From: Taudactylus pleione
Lineage: Eukaryota > Chordata > Amphibia > Anura > Myobatrachidae
Length of the DNA: 64,000 nucleotides
Direction of reading: 5' to 3'
Assembly (NCBI GenBank): GCA_031769625.1
Contig: JAUIMM010000040.1
Span: 16,938,001-17,002,000, forward strand
This document shows positions 36,725 through 49,742 of the stretch, piece after piece (the first letter of the stretch is position 1; the number at the start of each line of letters is the position of its first letter). The translations under genes were made by a program, and so were the position numbers. The notes under the pieces were generated by a model. That model saw only the letters and a program-made list of their open reading frames with translations. It was not told the DNA's origin and ran no database searches.

Positions 36725-37459
36725 CTAGTGTTACAGATCAAAAGAGGTGATTACAAATGGAAGCAAAATCATGTTTAATGCCATATAGTTGAACATAATT
36801 ATGGAATGTAAGCACATTTCTAATACGTTAAATCATACTGTGCTACACACGACACCTTTGCACCCACCAGGTTTTCGTGACATTCCTACTAGCTGTTTTG
36901 CAAATAGTTAGAGCAACGCTGCAGCCTCTGGCTTATTAGATGCTTCATCAAGTATCAAACCTGATTTAGAAATTGTGTAGTGAACAGCTTGTGTGGCTTG
37001 CCTCCTTCAACTTCACTCACAACAGATGCAGCACCTAAAAGATATATAGCACTGTTTTGGAAAAAGTGACAGCGCTACAAGATGAAGAACTGATATGCAA
37101 TGTCTTATAAGCTCCAAATACAATCAGTTTAGGCAACAAATTTTAGGCAGCTAGTCTTTCTAGAGTTTTTATGGTCTGGGTTATTATACGTGATAAGAAA
37201 GGTTACATAGTGGACAAGATTTTGGGGGATCACCAAAACCTTGTGCCCTTTGTAACCTTTGTTGTCATGAATCATAAACAAACTAAGGTGCACCACCATT
37301 TTTAATGAAGAGGACATATATGGAAAGTATAAATCTGCATTGTTGCTTGCCCGGGTGGGACAAATGTGTGCTGATTTGTATATACTGGCATTTACAGTGT
37401 AATCCAGCAGTGACAAAGATCCATTTGGTGTTTTTCCTGGCATTTGTGAATTGAACCAA
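36725..37459. other. No gene seen
   Basis: The minus-strand frame 37129-37632 runs across the boundary of the element at 37460 and has no domain. Confidence 0.4.
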
Positions 37460-38087
37460 GGACCTGATTCAGACCTGTTTGCTAGGATGCAGTCGCTCAT
37501 AGCTGGCCGATATTTGCATTCTGCACATACGTATGAATCACAATGCGCGTGCGTGAACCACTGCGACAGATCGGGAAGCGGTCGCTTGCCCAGCATAGAT
37601 AGCCCAGTTGAATAAGTGATAGAAGAGGCCATTTATGGGCAGTAATAGGGGCAGACCACTAGAAACAGGGGAGTGGAGGTACGAACGCAGGCGTGCCTGT
37701 GTGTTTCAGTGCCGTTTCATAGGCATGCATAATTAAGTCAGCGTCATTGTACACGTCAGCTGGTTGAATTTCACACTGAAGTGATCACAGAGCTTGCGGC
37801 CAGGTATAGTAAACCTCAAGCACTGTGAGCACATCCGATGGTGCTCGATGTACCAATGTTTTCATGCTCTTCCAGGAGATGAAGTGCACAAGTGGGTGTC
37901 TTATGAATGGCTGGTGGGCATTATGAATGGCTGGTGGGCATCTGCATACACAAAGTGATTGCTTGCCAAGACATAGTGGGCGTGCTAATGCCTTGCCGTG
38001 CAATCGCCTGCCTTGCTGGGCATGCGCTGGATTTGCATACGCTGGTAGTGAGTGATGGCATCTAGCAAACAGCTCTGAATCAGGTCC
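37460..38087. mobile_element. TIR element with CAA duplication, 628 bp
   Basis: The ends ggacctgattcagacctgtt and its diverged inverse agctctgaatcaggtcc flank a body that shares ggggagtggaggtacgaacg, gcaggcgtgcc and gcataattaa with 12735-13334 and 62997-63608. CAA is duplicated at 37457-37459 and 38088-38090. A 21-bp unit (tatgaatggctggtgggcat) is tandemly duplicated at about 37901-37940. Confidence 0.82.
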
Positions 38088-38153
38088 CAAGTTTCCTCTA
38101 ATTGCAGTCACAGGTTGTTAGTCTTTACAAGAATCACAGTTGTTATTGTTTCT

Positions 38154-38672
38154 GGGCCTGTTTCAGAGCCGCTCGCTCTGACAGAGCGCTCGCTCTGAAT
38201 CAGGGCCAGGCTTTTTTTTTGGAGCGGCCTCTTGGCCTCTATAGCAAGCGGCCATGATGATGGTCGCGATGGTCAAGACCATCGCTACAATCGGACTTGC
38301 GACGAGACCCTTGTGGTAGAGTCTCGTTCATCGCAAGCCCCAGAGAGCTTTCAGCTCTAGCAGAGCCGGAAGCTCTCCACTGACATCACTTGTGATGTCA
38401 GTGGGGCTGCCCCCAAACAGTAGGTGTTCTCATGGGAACGCCTCTGTTTGGGCAGCCACCCTCCTGGCCCGCCCACCAAAGGGGGTGAGCTGTCACTCAA
38501 CATTGACAGCTCGCCCCCTTTGGTGCGAGACCTGGAGCGACAGATTGCCTGTCGCTAGCCGAGTCTCACGAATGCGCACGACTGAGCCGGCTCCATCGTG
38601 CGCATGTGCTGTGGGCCACCATCGACTCAGTTGCGAGCGCTCAGCGCTCGCGACCGGGTCTGAATCAGGCCC
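38154..38672 (+). mobile_element. Hairpin-chain element, copy 2 (519 bp)
   Basis: The ends gggcctgtttcagagc and gggtctgaatcaggccc have TCT duplicated at 38151-38153 and 38673-38675. The left terminal palindrome (end sequence then ctctgaatcagggcc) is present as in copy 1. Internal hairpins include tgacatcac/gtgatgtca, and ccaaagggggtgagctgtca paired with ttgacagctcgccccctttgg. It is GC-rich and non-coding. Confidence 0.87.
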
Positions 38673-38797
38673 TCTGTTTCCTATTTCTAAAATTCAACAT
38701 TCACAATCTAATAGAGAGTCACCTTGGATTACATGGGACTCCACTAAAATTCTTTGTTCTACTTTCTTTTTTTTTCTCTCATTGTTTGTCACTATGT

Positions 38798-39591
38798 GCT
38801 CTATTTACTACAATCAAACATTTTGAATGCAGATTGTAGTGTGATATTACTGACTGAATTCACATTGCAAATTCAGGCAATATCACAGGGATTTGCTAAA
38901 AAACCATTGCAGGGATAGAGCTTGCGATAAAGCAATGTCCTTGTGAACTCTCTCCGCAGCCTTCTCATGGTATTTTCGCAAAAAATACCATGACAAGTGC
39001 CCGAGCATGTGCCGACCGGCTGCCACTAAGCCCCGTCCCCTGCCACTAAGCCCCGCCCCCCGTGATCGTGGCCCCCCCTTCCTTAATTACACTTACCTGC
39101 AGTGAACGGTGCTATGGTGATGTCCTCCGTGGCTCCGGTCAGCTGACATCCCATCCTGCACTGGGGCCTGGTCAGGTGACGATGGCCCCAGTGCAGGATG
39201 GGAGACAAGCTGACTGGAGGGAGGATATCACCGTAGCACCGATCACTGTCCCTGGACTCTGGAAATTTTTTTTTTTACTAATATTTTTTTATTTTTTGTA
39301 CAGTGTATCAGTGTGTGGTCTGTTTACACCACACAGCTGATCACTGGAGCCGGCTCCAGACTCTGCTCTGCCTGTTAGAGTGGAGTAGGAGTCTGGTAAC
39401 CGAGGGAGACCCTGGATAACGCCACCTCCTTCTTCACAATTTATTTTTAGTAACTTTGGCTTTAGGAATTTTATGAATTCTACTCCAATTGCCCTTTAGT
39501 AACTTTAGGTGATACTAAAATAATATGAAAAGGGTGTAAAAACACCCTTTTTCACTTTATTTTAGTAAAATAATGTTAATAAATAGAGCCC
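38798..39591. mobile_element. TIR element with a long central hairpin, about 790 bp
   Basis: The ends gctctatttacta and ttaataaatagagc are inverted repeats. The centre (39108-39240) is a 133-bp hairpin. Its inner 19-bp arms are perfect (39150-39168 and 39184-39202), and outer pairing extends through ggtgctatggtgat at the left and atatcaccgtagcacc at the right. Non-coding; family not assigned. Confidence 0.65.
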
Positions 39592-42269
39592 TATATGACA
39601 GTCGGGACTCCATGAAGAGTCTGATGACTTTGATGAAAGATACTTTCTAGTTGTTGAAGCCACAGCAGGTAAGAATCTATAGCAGGGTAAAGATCTGTAA
39701 TGTGAGCTGGTTAAGGGTCTGTGATATGAGGTGAATTGGGGTCTTTTCTTAAAAACAATATTTATAAGAAAGTTGAAGCTTAAGACATACAACAATAAAA
39801 TAATAAAACAGGCATTAAAATTAAAAAAATGAAGTTTAATACCGGTACAAGTACAGAAAATATATGAAATAAGAGATATGCAAATATTATGAACAATACA
39901 GGGTCCCATTACAAGAGGTACAACATAAAAATGGCATCCTGGTGGCATGTGTGCACTAGATGTCCATGAGTGCTAGCACTCATGGACATCAGTGAGAACA
40001 ATATCAGAAGGAGGGACTGTAACTGCTACTAAATCAATGAAATGTCAATAAATCATAGCTAGCTCTATGTGAAAAGTCATCACATATAAGAGCTATAGAA
40101 CATACTATACTAACACTGAAGCAAATACCTGAAGGCTCCATTCAGGTCCATGCAACACATGTCCAGGGGATCAGTAAGTTCTGTAAGTACTCAATCTTCA
40201 AACAAATGCTTTAGCTTCACAAAATGGATTACCATGACAGGCTGTAATGGACAAAGATTTACATAGACAAGGTCCAAGCCACCCCAGTACAGACCCATGT
40301 TATTGTAAAACCATCATACAAAAAGTAAGTACCAGGATAGTAAAATGAAATTAGAAGTAACAAATTACACTGCAGCAGTCATCATTTCTAGGACAAAGAC
40401 CTATACAATAACTCCCAAGAACATACATCCTCCCCCCATACTGTATACCATACTCCCAATCATGACATACATGGTTTCCCTAAACAACCTCCCCATCTAC
40501 ACTCTACTACTAGGCAAAATGATCAAATATTATGTGCACTAGAGAGCATAACACAGAGTAAGGATAGTGCAGTCCATCCAAAATGCACTTCTTCCAAGTA
40601 TATCTCACAAGGATAAGGCTTTACAACAGAAACCACCAGTAACATAATAGGAAATTCCCTGATGTAGGAGAGCTAAATGACCCTCAGGTGCAAGTGACCA
40701 CACAAATAGGGAAATAAGAGGTTGAGAAGGCTGTGGATATGGCAAGTCAAATTAAATGTCCAAACAGCTAAGAACCAGGTCAGAGTTCACATCCCCAGGA
40801 TTCAATAGCTTAGGTATGAAAATGAGATAAGGCCAGTCTACAAGTAGATAATCCCCAAAAAAACATCTCAGTCAAAAGAATCACTCTTTTTCTATGATCA
40901 GCACAATGAAATTAGCATGCAGTAATAAATAACGGGTAGCAAATGTGACACTGCACTCATCAAAGAAGTACTGTAAATTGAATGCATTAATCAGAGATAA
41001 CATACAGGAACAAGCGTTCTTTAAAAGTAGACAGATTGGCTTCATCCACTACCTTATGCTCCCCGACTATTTGCATATCATATATCAATAGCACTAAATC
41101 GAACATTAAGCCTCAAGTGAAAAAGGTTTATAGGAACCTGCGCTGCACACAAATGCTGCTATAGGTGTATTAAGGTAATCCCTGGAATCCCTTCAATAAA
41201 CACGACAATAAAATAAAATAACACCAAAGCGCAAACTAAACTTATAAATGGTCCAAAACAGTTAGAATGGACAATAAATAATAAAGACAATTAGTCAAAT
41301 GTCTTAATAGTTCCAATTCCTTTGTAGTAGGGGAGGAGAATTGAAACTGGAGTATCTTCTATGAAGCTCCAAACACGCTGTAGTCGGGTGTCTTGAAAAA
41401 GTCTAAATTCTTAGAGTTGAAACGCATTGGTGGTGATATTCTACAAGGCGGCACGAGCAGAGGGTAGTTCTGGACTGAGGACAACTGTATGCAGAGTCTG
41501 GAGGATTACAGATTCCTGTGCCCAGGAGGTGTTGATTTCCATTACGTGCATTTAGGTGTTACAGCAGTACACCAACTCCATCTGGTACGCCTTTATTTTT
41601 ATTATACATCCAGAGTTTTTTATTGCATTGATATTGTGAATGTCTTTTGAATTAAAACTGTAATACACTATGGTGGTTTTTTCTTGTCTCTTGTTTTATA
41701 TATGAATTTATGCCATAAGAGACTTTGAAAATCCACCCGACTACAGGTCCCTGAACACACCGACAAGCAGGTTACAGCAAAAGAATGTATGAACAAGCCT
41801 GAAGGATCACTGATGACCAAACAGTGCAGAGGGGTCACAGGAACCAGCCACCCATCCCAGAGAGGTAAGTATGTGAAGTGCTTCAACCGACCCTGAACAG
41901 AGTGTGAAATATTGAGGCAGGATATAAATAAGGATAGTTCAGCTGCAGAGCAAACAGAGACACATTACTCCTTGCCCATCCTGGCCATGTTCCCTAAATC
42001 AGGGTCTTAAATACTGTATGGGGATGTAGGGACATGTGAGAGATACAGGAACATATAGTAGATATGAGGGATAGGTGGAGATTTGAAGGTTTGTGAGAGA
42101 TGTGGAGAACAGCCTTGCATCGCATACTATGGGGCATATTCAGTTGGGGGTGAGAAAAGCAAAAAAACCAACACTTGCGAGGTTTTCCTGCAGGTGCAGG
42201 TTTTTTGCTATTCAATTAGGTGCAGATTTTTTCTTTTTTTGTGCTCCGGTAACTTTAAATTCTCGCACC
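39592..42269. other. No gene seen; old repeats near 41340-41760
   Basis: gtagtcgggtg at about 41382 is inverted at about 41738 (cacccgactac). Between them lies cttgaaaaagtc..gttgaaacgcattgg (41393-41432), discussed in the findings. A MITE-like end gggcatattcagttggggg occurs at 42131. No coding domains were seen. Confidence 0.4.
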
Positions 42270-42676
42270 TCCACCATGGTTAATTTTAGCTCTCAAGACC
42301 CATTTCTTCCTCAATGCTTTCCAGCGCTCATCCTAACCCACTACTCTATGCTCCTTCCTCACCATCTGTGTCACCCCTGTTTGTCTGAGCCTCCCCTTTA
42401 GAAAGTAAGCTCTCGCGAGCAGGGCCCCTTCCCTCACGTGCTTCTTCTTGCCTTACTTTTACTTTCATTTACAATGGCACCTAAAACTTGATTACTGACA
42501 CCCTGCTGTTTATTTACTGTAGGTGTTATGCAGCATTGTTTATAAATCATGTACTTGTCCTGCATTGTCTGTACTGTTAATAACTGTCGTGTGTGCTCAT
42601 TTGTTTGTGTACTTTGTAAGGCACTGCAGAACCCTTGTGGCACCATATAAATAAAGGATAATAATAATAATAATAA
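42270..42676 (+). mobile_element. L2-like LINE 3' end (or derived SINE)
   Basis: The stretch contains gtaagctctcgcgagcaggg, then ttgtaaggcactgcagaacc, then caccatataaataaa, and ends in (ATA/TAA)n at 42657-42676. This order is characteristic of the 3' untranslated region of L2/CR1-type LINEs in frogs and fish (established knowledge of those tails). No reverse transcriptase sequence is attached, so the copy is strongly 5' truncated. Confidence 0.75.
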
Positions 42677-43079
42677 GTGTATGTGACTTGTGCCTGGTGC
42701 ATATGGTACTACTATTGACCTGCGTGCATCTAGCGATAGTAGCTGCTTTGCATATGCACACAATTGTTACCCTTTTATTAAACACCTTTTACACTCGCAA
42801 TTTGTCATGCAATTGCAGCCAACTATGCATCAGCTCCACTGTGTGTTAATTTCCGTTTTCCTTGACAATCATTAGAGTGGTGCAGAGCCCTTACCTTCTG
42901 GGCCAGGTTGCCAGATTTTCTGTGCTAATTAATCTATATTTCTACTCTGTTGCCTTATTTGTTAAATTAAGCTTAAACATTTAATGTTCTAGGGCATAAT
43001 CAAACAAACGATAATTCATTACATGCATACATATTAAAGTAATCTTATAAAGATAATGTAATACTTGGTAGTACCAGAC
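42677..43079. other. No gene seen
   Basis: Unique sequence without recognised features. Confidence 0.35.
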
Positions 43080-43215
43080 ATAACATGTGTCATTGTTGCT
43101 TTCTCCTGAAAGTGGATCACCGAATAAAATCTATAAATCTCTAAGTGCTCTTGGCTTATATGCAAATTCAACTCATAAATTAGTTCTCTGAATTTATCCT
43201 AATCTAGGATGTTTT
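43080..43215. other. Candidate conserved non-coding element
   Basis: A repeat-free stretch contains atatgcaaattcaa (octamer-like) and cctaatctagg. Conservation is only suspected. Confidence 0.2.
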
Positions 43216-44814
43216 TATTGCAAACTTTATGACATACTGTAGACACATATTAAAACTCATTACTCAGATTTAAACATAAAAAACCTACACAAACAAACAA
43301 AAAAACTGTGCCAACACCACCTTTCTTGAATGTACTTTTCATTGAAGTACCATTAATATTCCATCAGTCATTAGAAGTATGATGTCTACATTCTACACAT
43401 TCAGTAAATTTGGTTTCTTCTAGTTCCCAGACATGGAACAATACATCATACAGACATTAAGTGTATTTTGTATGGATCTACTAGTCAACTTTATAACTTG
43501 CAAGTATATTTACAGCTGCCATTTATATATCTCACTTTCCGATTCTGTGAAAGGTAAGATACACAATTAAGTGTAATACACATGCTAGTCAGATAGTTGT
43601 CTACTGATTTATCGAAAATGCTTTGCACTCTTTTTATGACTTGAGACATTATTTGTGTATATACTTGTCATGTAAGTATATTACTACTGGGAAGTAATCT
43701 ATCTGTATATTATTATAAATTGGATGCAATCACTGAAGTTAAATTTCAAACTTACTGTGCTTGCTTGTTTCTAACACTACATCACGAATAAAAATATATT
43801 TAATATTCTAAATTATAAATAAAATACAATTGTACATAAAAAATATATAAATGTCCTTCTAAAAATCCTGTACAATAACAATTCTAATCCAATACTGCTG
43901 TTCCGATGGAAATATAATAGTCCAAAGAGTTTTTTTTGTCAAATTACTTTTCCAGATAACCAGATATCAAGAATCTCAAAGCATATTAAAGTGATCCATT
44001 TGGGTAAGGAAATAATTTTTAAAATTCTCCAAGAGATGTTCATTCACATCAACCTCATAAGAAATAGAGAGACTTCATGGTGTAGTACATCCATACAATA
44101 AAAAGGACAAAAGGCAATCTTAGACTTGATAGAGTGGGTCTAAGTGGACTTCATTATATTGTAACTTCTAAATGGGGGACAGAGTCCCTACCAAGTGTAC
44201 CTCAAAATCAAATCTTGGCAGGGCACATAGTGTAATACTATTAAAAGTTTTTATTACAACCCACATAAAGTAGTTGCCCATAATTAAAACATATAAACAA
44301 ATTGATTATCTGGAGTGAAAGTGGTGGAAAATCAACCAGGTAAATGTCCCAGGGAACCCAATGCGTTTTGTCCTCAGACTTCCACCAGCCTTGGCTGCTG
44401 ACTGCACTACAGCAGCCTCACCTTCCCCTAATATCTCCCCCTCCCAGCCAGCAGTGATTGATGTTTTATACAGTTAAAATAAAAAGTGTATGGTGTATTT
44501 ACAGTATGATTATTAGCCAGTTAACCACTTTCTCTGGTGTGGTCACATCATTTCTTACTATGCCAAGCTGACCTTTTCCTGACACGGTCACATTTAATGC
44601 GACCATGTCAAAAACTCCCACCAGCGGCTGCTGGGAACTAATCTTGTTGTAGCTGATGGCCTCAGAAAACTGTGCCGGCCCATCTACTTCCTCCCCAGTT
44701 CCCTCCTCTCTCTGCAACCACAGTTAACAGGCAATTAGCCATGACTGCATTCAGACCTGGGCTCTCCGTGCTCAAAGCAGCAATGGCCATCGAGCCGGTT
44801 ACACTGACTGAGAC
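43216..44814. other. No gene seen; repeat remnant near 44230-44420
   Basis: ggaacccaatgcgttttgtc at about 44354-44373 is an inverse relative of the motif at 41393-41432. Otherwise AT-rich unique sequence. Confidence 0.35.
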
Positions 44815-44934
44815 TGTTAATTCCTTCATAAATGTGATGCCTGAGTTATTTTCCTGTTAATTTCTTCAGAAATGTGGTGCAGAAGTCATTTTCCTGTTAA
44901 TTTCTTCAGAAATGTGGTGCCGGAGGTGTATTTC
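44815..44934. repeat. Three tandem copies of a 40-bp unit
   Basis: Copies start with tgttaatt at 44815, 44855 and 44895. The second and third share tgttaatttcttcagaaatg and tggtgc. Confidence 0.9.
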
Positions 44935-46575
44935 TGAAAAAAGCAAAGTGGTACTGACAGCGAGAAGTTAAGTAAATCCAATGGGTGCAGGATCTGCAGT
45001 GTTGGCCTTTATGGACCCTGGGATCCTTGTGCACCTAGTACAGATACATTATGGGAGCTGTGTGAAAGCAGCATTTATTGACACAATGCACTGATATGAA
45101 AACATTTAAAAATATACTGTAACAGACACTCCATAACCAAAATGTATTAAAACTCAATATAATGAAAGATAATACATCAAGCTTAAACACATAAAGCACT
45201 TCATTACAGTAACACAAATTATTTCCCCTTAGCTTTGGTTACAAAAATGTCATAAGAAGAAAATCAGAATGAAAAGTATATACACCATGAAAATTATAGT
45301 CACAAACTCTTGGTATGCATGCCTAATAACATTTTTGAAAAGTCTAAACAACTTGAATCATGCAGACAAATAGAATTGCAATCTATAACATGCATATATT
45401 TTTAATGTCCACCTACTGTTGTATTACATAAATATATTATGGGTACTATACTAATAGTAGAACCATTATTGTCTGCTTGCAATGATCATGTGCAGTATTG
45501 ATTTGCTTGCTATGGATTTGTTCCTTGTTAGTCATTTTGGCTGCAGGTATCAATAAAGATCATTTGAAAATGAGGTGAAAAGTTGTTCATTCTTAGATTT
45601 TTGTTCATTGCTTAGTAGTGTAGAGTTTTTTTTTTTAGTTAAGTTTAGGTTGTGTTTTTGAGACATATTCACAATTTTACTCTGATTCTTTTTGTAATTT
45701 TATTTGCTCTACAGTTTCTAAATTCTGTAAGTTTGTATTATAAACAGTAGCTCACACTGTGTGAAGAAATAATTTCTGTATTGACTCTTTTGGCAATACA
45801 CACTAAAAGACCATTGAATGATACTTTCCATCCAAATTTTTGTGACTAGACAACTCATATGTTAGTAAATTACATAAAATAAAGACTTATTTTAGATATT
45901 TATTTAATGTAACAGTTTTTAACATCAAACAGTTTACAAAAAGTTGACCCTGTGTGCAACCTGAAATATCACTTGCCATTTTATGTAGCTATTGTGCTGA
46001 TTCAAATATGTACCTTTGTATTCCCCATTGCTGAAGTCTTTGCCAAGAACTTAAGCAAACTGACCACATGTGCCGTGCTTAATGTGTAATGGGATATTCA
46101 TCCATGTGCTCTTGCACCCTTTCTGTTCTTCTTGTGATTTTCCACTATTATAATGTGTTTAGGCCATTCAAAATGTGTACTTGAATGTTGGCAAAAATTA
46201 ATATTAATTCAATCATTGCCAAAGTGCTTTTTATGTTCAGATCAATGGAATTTCACCAGTGGAATATGTTATTGCTTTAACATGTTTTTTAATACAGTTC
46301 TGGTGCATTTCAACACAAAGGTCATTATCACCATACATACTAGTCTGGCATTTGAACTTTTACAGCACATCATTACTCTTTATTGCTTGGTGCACACTAC
46401 ATCCTGGGCCATTTCACTATTGAAATGTTACACAATGGATGCCATGTAATAGTATTTATTATAAAATAAACAAAACCACAACCTCTGTCTGAATAGTACA
46501 ACAAAATCTGTATATTTTCCAGCCTACACACAAGAAATATATTACTATAATACAAGCATACAGGGGGAGATTTAA
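44935..46575. other. No gene seen; AT-rich unique sequence
   Basis: The short frame at 46153-46449 has no domain. No RNA genes or element ends were recognised. Confidence 0.4.
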
Positions 46576-46721
46576 TAAAGCTTAGAGAGAGATAAAACTG
46601 GAGATAAATAGCACCAACCAATCAGCTTCTAACTGTAATTTTTCAAACACAGCCTGTAAGTTAGTTAGGAGCTGATTAGTTGGTGCTATTTATTTCCAAT
46701 TTTATCTCTCTCCAAACTTTA
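46576..46721. mobile_element. Foldback MITE, copy 3
   Basis: The 146-bp palindrome starts taaagcttagagagagataa and ends ttatctctctccaaacttta. The inner arms carry gcaccaaccaatcagcttct and its near-inverse. Confidence 0.87.
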
Positions 46722-47937
46722 CAAATTCATTTTTATAGCAGTTTTTGTCCAGTTTTCTATTTGCAACATAATTTATAAAAAAAAAATTAGAATTGTAAAA
46801 ATATAATCCGTAAAAGCAATTTTATATGGGATTTTTATAATATAATATAATATAATAATAATGCACTATATAACTTCATATTTTTCATTATTTTGCAGTG
46901 TAAAGGTTATCAGACAAGATACTAGGAATCTATAATAGTTTTAACAAAAAAGGCAAAGTGACCATATTACAAGAGAACGACACTGGAGATATGGATGGTG
47001 ATCATTTCTGGAAGTCACACAATATGGCGAGTAAGGTTAATGGAAATTATTGTTACCACAATGATGAGACTCCATGTGATCCATACTGTCAAGAACATTC
47101 TTATTACTAACCTCTAGTAATTGATTCTGCCAGCGGATTATCTGAAAGATGCTGAGACAAGCATTAGACCTACATGCATGGTGACCAATTTTTCATCTTA
47201 AAACAAGGTTACAGAAGAGGTACTTGGTCACATGAGAAATAAAGAGCAAATTGGTTTTAATGCATTTCATTGCTTTACCTTGTAAGAAAATATATCAGCA
47301 ACAAATGTGCATTTTCAGCAGTTGAATCTGTTATCAAAACAAATGCTCTTAAGCATGTAACCTTGTACTCACTAATGGAAATGTACAGCCTGTGGGTGCC
47401 ACTTTTGTACAGTTTTGCTTTTTTTCTAACTCATCATGCTAAGTGAATCAACGGTGCTTGCATGTTCAAACTCTTTTGTGTGCTCAATTTAAAAACAAAT
47501 ATTCTAAAATGTTAAAGCAATATTAGGGGCACAAGAGAATTTAGTACAAATAACATATTTTGTATTGCTAAAACAAGCCTAAGATCTAAAAATGATTTTT
47601 ACAATAAAAATGGAAGCCAGAAACTTAGTGAGGTCGCATAATGAGGATGGGGCAAGGAGGGCAAGGGCCTTGGGTGACAGATGTGGTGAGGGGTGCTAGC
47701 GCAGGGGACATGACTTGGTGGAAGAATAGAAAGGTAAATTAAATTATACAAACAAAATATATACCTAATCAGCTTGCTCTCCAGGTGACTGCAGGCAACT
47801 GCAACAACACCCTACTTCAAAGCAATACATACAAAACAGAGTGAACGTAAGCACCGTCACCAATGTTCTGGACAGCGCTTGTGTTCACCTTTCTTGTATG
47901 TAGTTAAATGAGGTTAGTTCCAAGGCTCTGTAACAGA
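46722..47937. other. No gene seen; AT-rich unique sequence
   Basis: A tandem ATAAT run lies at about 46840-46860. No coding domains or RNA genes were recognised. Confidence 0.4.
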
Positions 47938-48430
47938 GGGCCAGATTCACTACCGTACGCAACTGTGATTACGGGCGTGTATGCATTGCAGTGCGCATGA
48001 ACTAGCCACTGCGATCGGGATTGCGATCGCAAAGGCTATGCAGACCCATCGCAGAGTGACTGACAGGAAGTGTCATTTGTGGGTGGTAACGGGGGGTGGT
48101 CGTGCAAATGTAGGCATGCCAGTGCGTTTCAACGCCGTTGCAGGGGCGTGCATAAAATATCCACTGTGATGACCTACGCAGTGTGAGGTCTCATAGCGTG
48201 TGTGGAAGTTAGCAATTTCTGAGTAAGGTCATGGCTTGTGCAAGTGTGCGTGAGACTGCGATGGTTCTCGAATGTACTGCTGGTTTTGCAGTCTTGCATT
48301 ATGGATGTGTGCGTCCTTGTGTAGTGCTGTAAGGGTATTGCGATATCAATGTATTAGCATACTATCGCAGTTGAACTGCATTTGTAGTTGCTATTGCATA
48401 CGCAGAGGCATATGGTAGTGAATCAGGCCC
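47938..48430. mobile_element. TIR element with AGA duplication, 493 bp
   Basis: The ends gggccagattcactacc and ggtagtgaatcaggccc are inverted repeats. AGA is duplicated at 47935-47937 and 48431-48433. The body has gtgggtggtaacgggg and gggcgtgcataaa, shared with other elements of the group. Confidence 0.85.
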
Positions 48431-48433
48431 AGA

Positions 48434-49116
48434 GTTGTAGACCACCTCAACTAGCAGCCCCTGCTGCTGGATGAAAGGAAGTGTTAGATGAGATGTGCTG
48501 GGAAACAAGGTTACAGTGAAAAGGCCACAGGCATCAGCAGCAGGCTCTCTTGGACCCCTTTCGAGTGATTCGCGTTGGTTTAGGGCTGACTGTGTAGTAG
48601 TTTATGTAGCCACAGATGGACTATGTACAGACCTACAATTTCCCATCCATGACATTTTCTAATATCAGGGGCTGAGTAGTAGCACAGAGGGGGCGCAACA
48701 ATAGCTTTCTATACTCCCTGATAGGAGGCAACACTAATTTCCAGCACCAATGGCTGCATGTGATCCAATGTAATGTGCTTGTTTGTTGTTATTGGACTAG
48801 AGAGAATCTGACCGAATAAGAGGAGGCACATAGAAGAGGCCCTACTGTAAGTAAAGTACACTGACAGACTTTCTCCTTGTGTGTGGCAGAATACTTGGGA
48901 TTAGCTCTCACTGCCAACTTACTCTGTAGCATCAATTGGTGATCAGCGCCATATGTAATAAGTGTCAGATAAACAGAACACATATTTTGATACTATAATC
49001 ATTTAAGTTGTGCATATATTCCAATTGATTTATTCTCAATGCCACTATATGAATGGTAAGCTGGCCTAGTTATTACAATTTTTACAGTCCTTTTATGAGA
49101 AATTTTATATCACTGA
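48434..49116. other. No gene seen
   Basis: No recognisable domain, RNA gene or element end. Confidence 0.35.
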
Positions 49117-49525
49117 GGGACTGATTCAGATGTTCATGCAGTGCCGATGCCACACGCAAGAGGTCAATGTTTTCAGTCCGTGCATGCGTCCGAGTCACAC
49201 TGCGCAAGCATTACAGTTGTTGCCACTCTGACACAGAATTAATTTGGAAGCAGAGAGAGGTTAAAGGGGAGGGGGTGGTTAGTCAGATGGGGGCATGTTA
49301 CAGTCAGCAACTGCATTTTAAGACACAGTTGTGGTGGCCATGCTCAGACAGATAATCTGCCCCTCCATAGGGCTGGTGTAATGTCCAATGGTGCAACCAA
49401 TATGTCCGATGGTGTATCTTAGTATGCACAGTGGCTGGTTAGTGTCTCTGTAGGAATTCCATCAGCTGCAGCATTAGCTTAAATACGCAGTTGTGGCTGC
49501 AATAGTGCACCTCTGAATCAGGCCT
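49117..49525. mobile_element. TIR element with TGA duplication, 409 bp
   Basis: The ends gggactgattcagatg and cacctctgaatcaggcct are imperfect inverted repeats. TGA is duplicated at 49114-49116 and 49526-49528. It is more diverged than other members of the group. Confidence 0.72.
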
Positions 49526-49742
49526 TGAATGTTTAATTCAATGTACAGATGTGTTAAACCATATTCAAAGTCTAGCTGATATTTCTCTTTTTTTAGATCA
49601 ATCCTCCCTGCCCACCACTGTCTCCAATACATCATCTACCTACCCCCATATTTGTCCCATCCTCTGTCTGTGTTTGTGCTCCTATTCTGTCACCATCTTT
49701 GTGTTTTTCTATTTGTACCCAAACTGCATCTGTACCTATATC

